Of a DNA stretch of 64,000 nt, positions 63,903-64,000 are shown piece after piece. The notes under the pieces were generated by a model. The model did not search any database, was not told the origin of the DNA, and saw only the letters and a program-made list of their open reading frames with translations. Both the position numbers and the translations under genes were made by a program. Position 1 is the first letter of the stretch; each line of letters begins with the position of its first letter. This DNA comes from Bacillus sp. AFS006103. GTDB lineage: Bacteria > Bacillota > Bacilli > Bacillales > Cytobacillaceae. The DNA is taken from contig NTXX01000011.1 of the NCBI GenBank assembly GCA_002559145.1, positions 232,656-296,655 of the forward strand. Direction: 5' to 3'.

Positions 63903-64000
63903 TCTAATCATGCCCGTCGAGGTCGAATATGGTAGTCAATGGTAACTAATAAAGTCTAATCGTACCCGTCAAGGTCGAAAAAGGGAGTCAATGGTAACAA
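63903..64000. repeat. 52-bp tandem repeat, two copies visible, cut by window end
   Basis: The unit begins TCTAATC and contains CCCGTCRAGGTCGAA and GTCAATGGTAAC. Copy one is 63903-63954; copy two starts at 63955 and runs past the window end. The copies differ at a handful of positions. Located 5 bp after odhB; function unknown. Confidence 0.75.

Noticed and set aside
1..64000. tRNA, rRNA, riboswitch or insertion sequence
   Set aside because: No cloverleaf, rRNA-like stretch, known aptamer core or transposase was recognised; a covariance-model search would be needed to exclude small RNAs.

Overview
The window is chromosomal DNA of a low-GC, endospore-forming Gram-positive, most likely a member of the Bacillaceae. 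The evidence is the gene set: spore coat protein CotE, cortex-lytic enzyme CwlJ, a GerA-type germinant receptor operon, the sporulation checkpoint protein Sda, and strong AGGAGG-type ribosome binding sites with frequent GTG/TTG starts. No rRNA, tRNA, CRISPR array, insertion sequence or phage gene was seen.

Region 1 (1-2.4 kb): cotE, a GNAT acetyltransferase and a small RIO/YrzF-like protein kinase. Region 2 (2.8-26.3 kb): a large accessory catabolic cluster, almost all on the + strand. It has the parts of an aromatic meta-cleavage pathway of the HsaA-E type: two acyl-CoA-dehydrogenase-like flavin monooxygenases, a flavin reductase, two closely related extradiol dioxygenases, two C-C bond hydrolases, a 2-keto-4-pentenoate hydratase and an FAA-family hydrolase. 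These are joined by three FAD_binding_2 dehydrogenases, a stand-alone FAD synthetase without a flavokinase domain, a methylisocitrate-lyase-like enzyme, an SDR, an HbpS/GlcG protein, a racemase-fold protein without its catalytic cysteines, and an EtfBA pair. A GntR regulator and a V4R/PucR-type regulator lie inside. The first two transcription units (MFS transporter and first hydrolase) have near-duplicate promoters with cre-like sites. The natural substrate cannot be read from the sequence.

Region 3 (26.4-35.6 kb): adhE on the minus strand, an SCO-like lipoprotein, and a five-gene ger operon on the minus strand (A, C, small two-TM protein, B, B). Region 4 (35.9-56.9 kb): an L-rhamnose locus. 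It contains rhaEW (aldolase/dehydrogenase fusion), an AraC regulator, a fucose/arabinose-isomerase-family enzyme, rhamnose mutarotase, a sugar-binding lipoprotein overlapping a YesM/YesN-type two-component system, an ABC importer (ATPase, two permeases, binding lipoprotein), rhaB, rhaA and a DeoR regulator. It is interrupted by sda and by a TetR/DHA2-efflux pair. L-rhamnose would be imported, mutarotated, isomerised by RhaA, phosphorylated by RhaB, and cleaved and oxidised by RhaEW.

Region 5 (57-64 kb): cwlJ, a beta-phosphoglucomutase-like HAD gene with cre-like palindromes upstream, a LysR regulator divergent from odhAB (2-oxoglutarate dehydrogenase E1 and E2), and the start of a 52-bp tandem repeat cut by the window edge. 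Two intergenic arrays of a 21-bp-period repeat (23.3 and 38.3 kb, opposite orientation) point to a dispersed repeat family.
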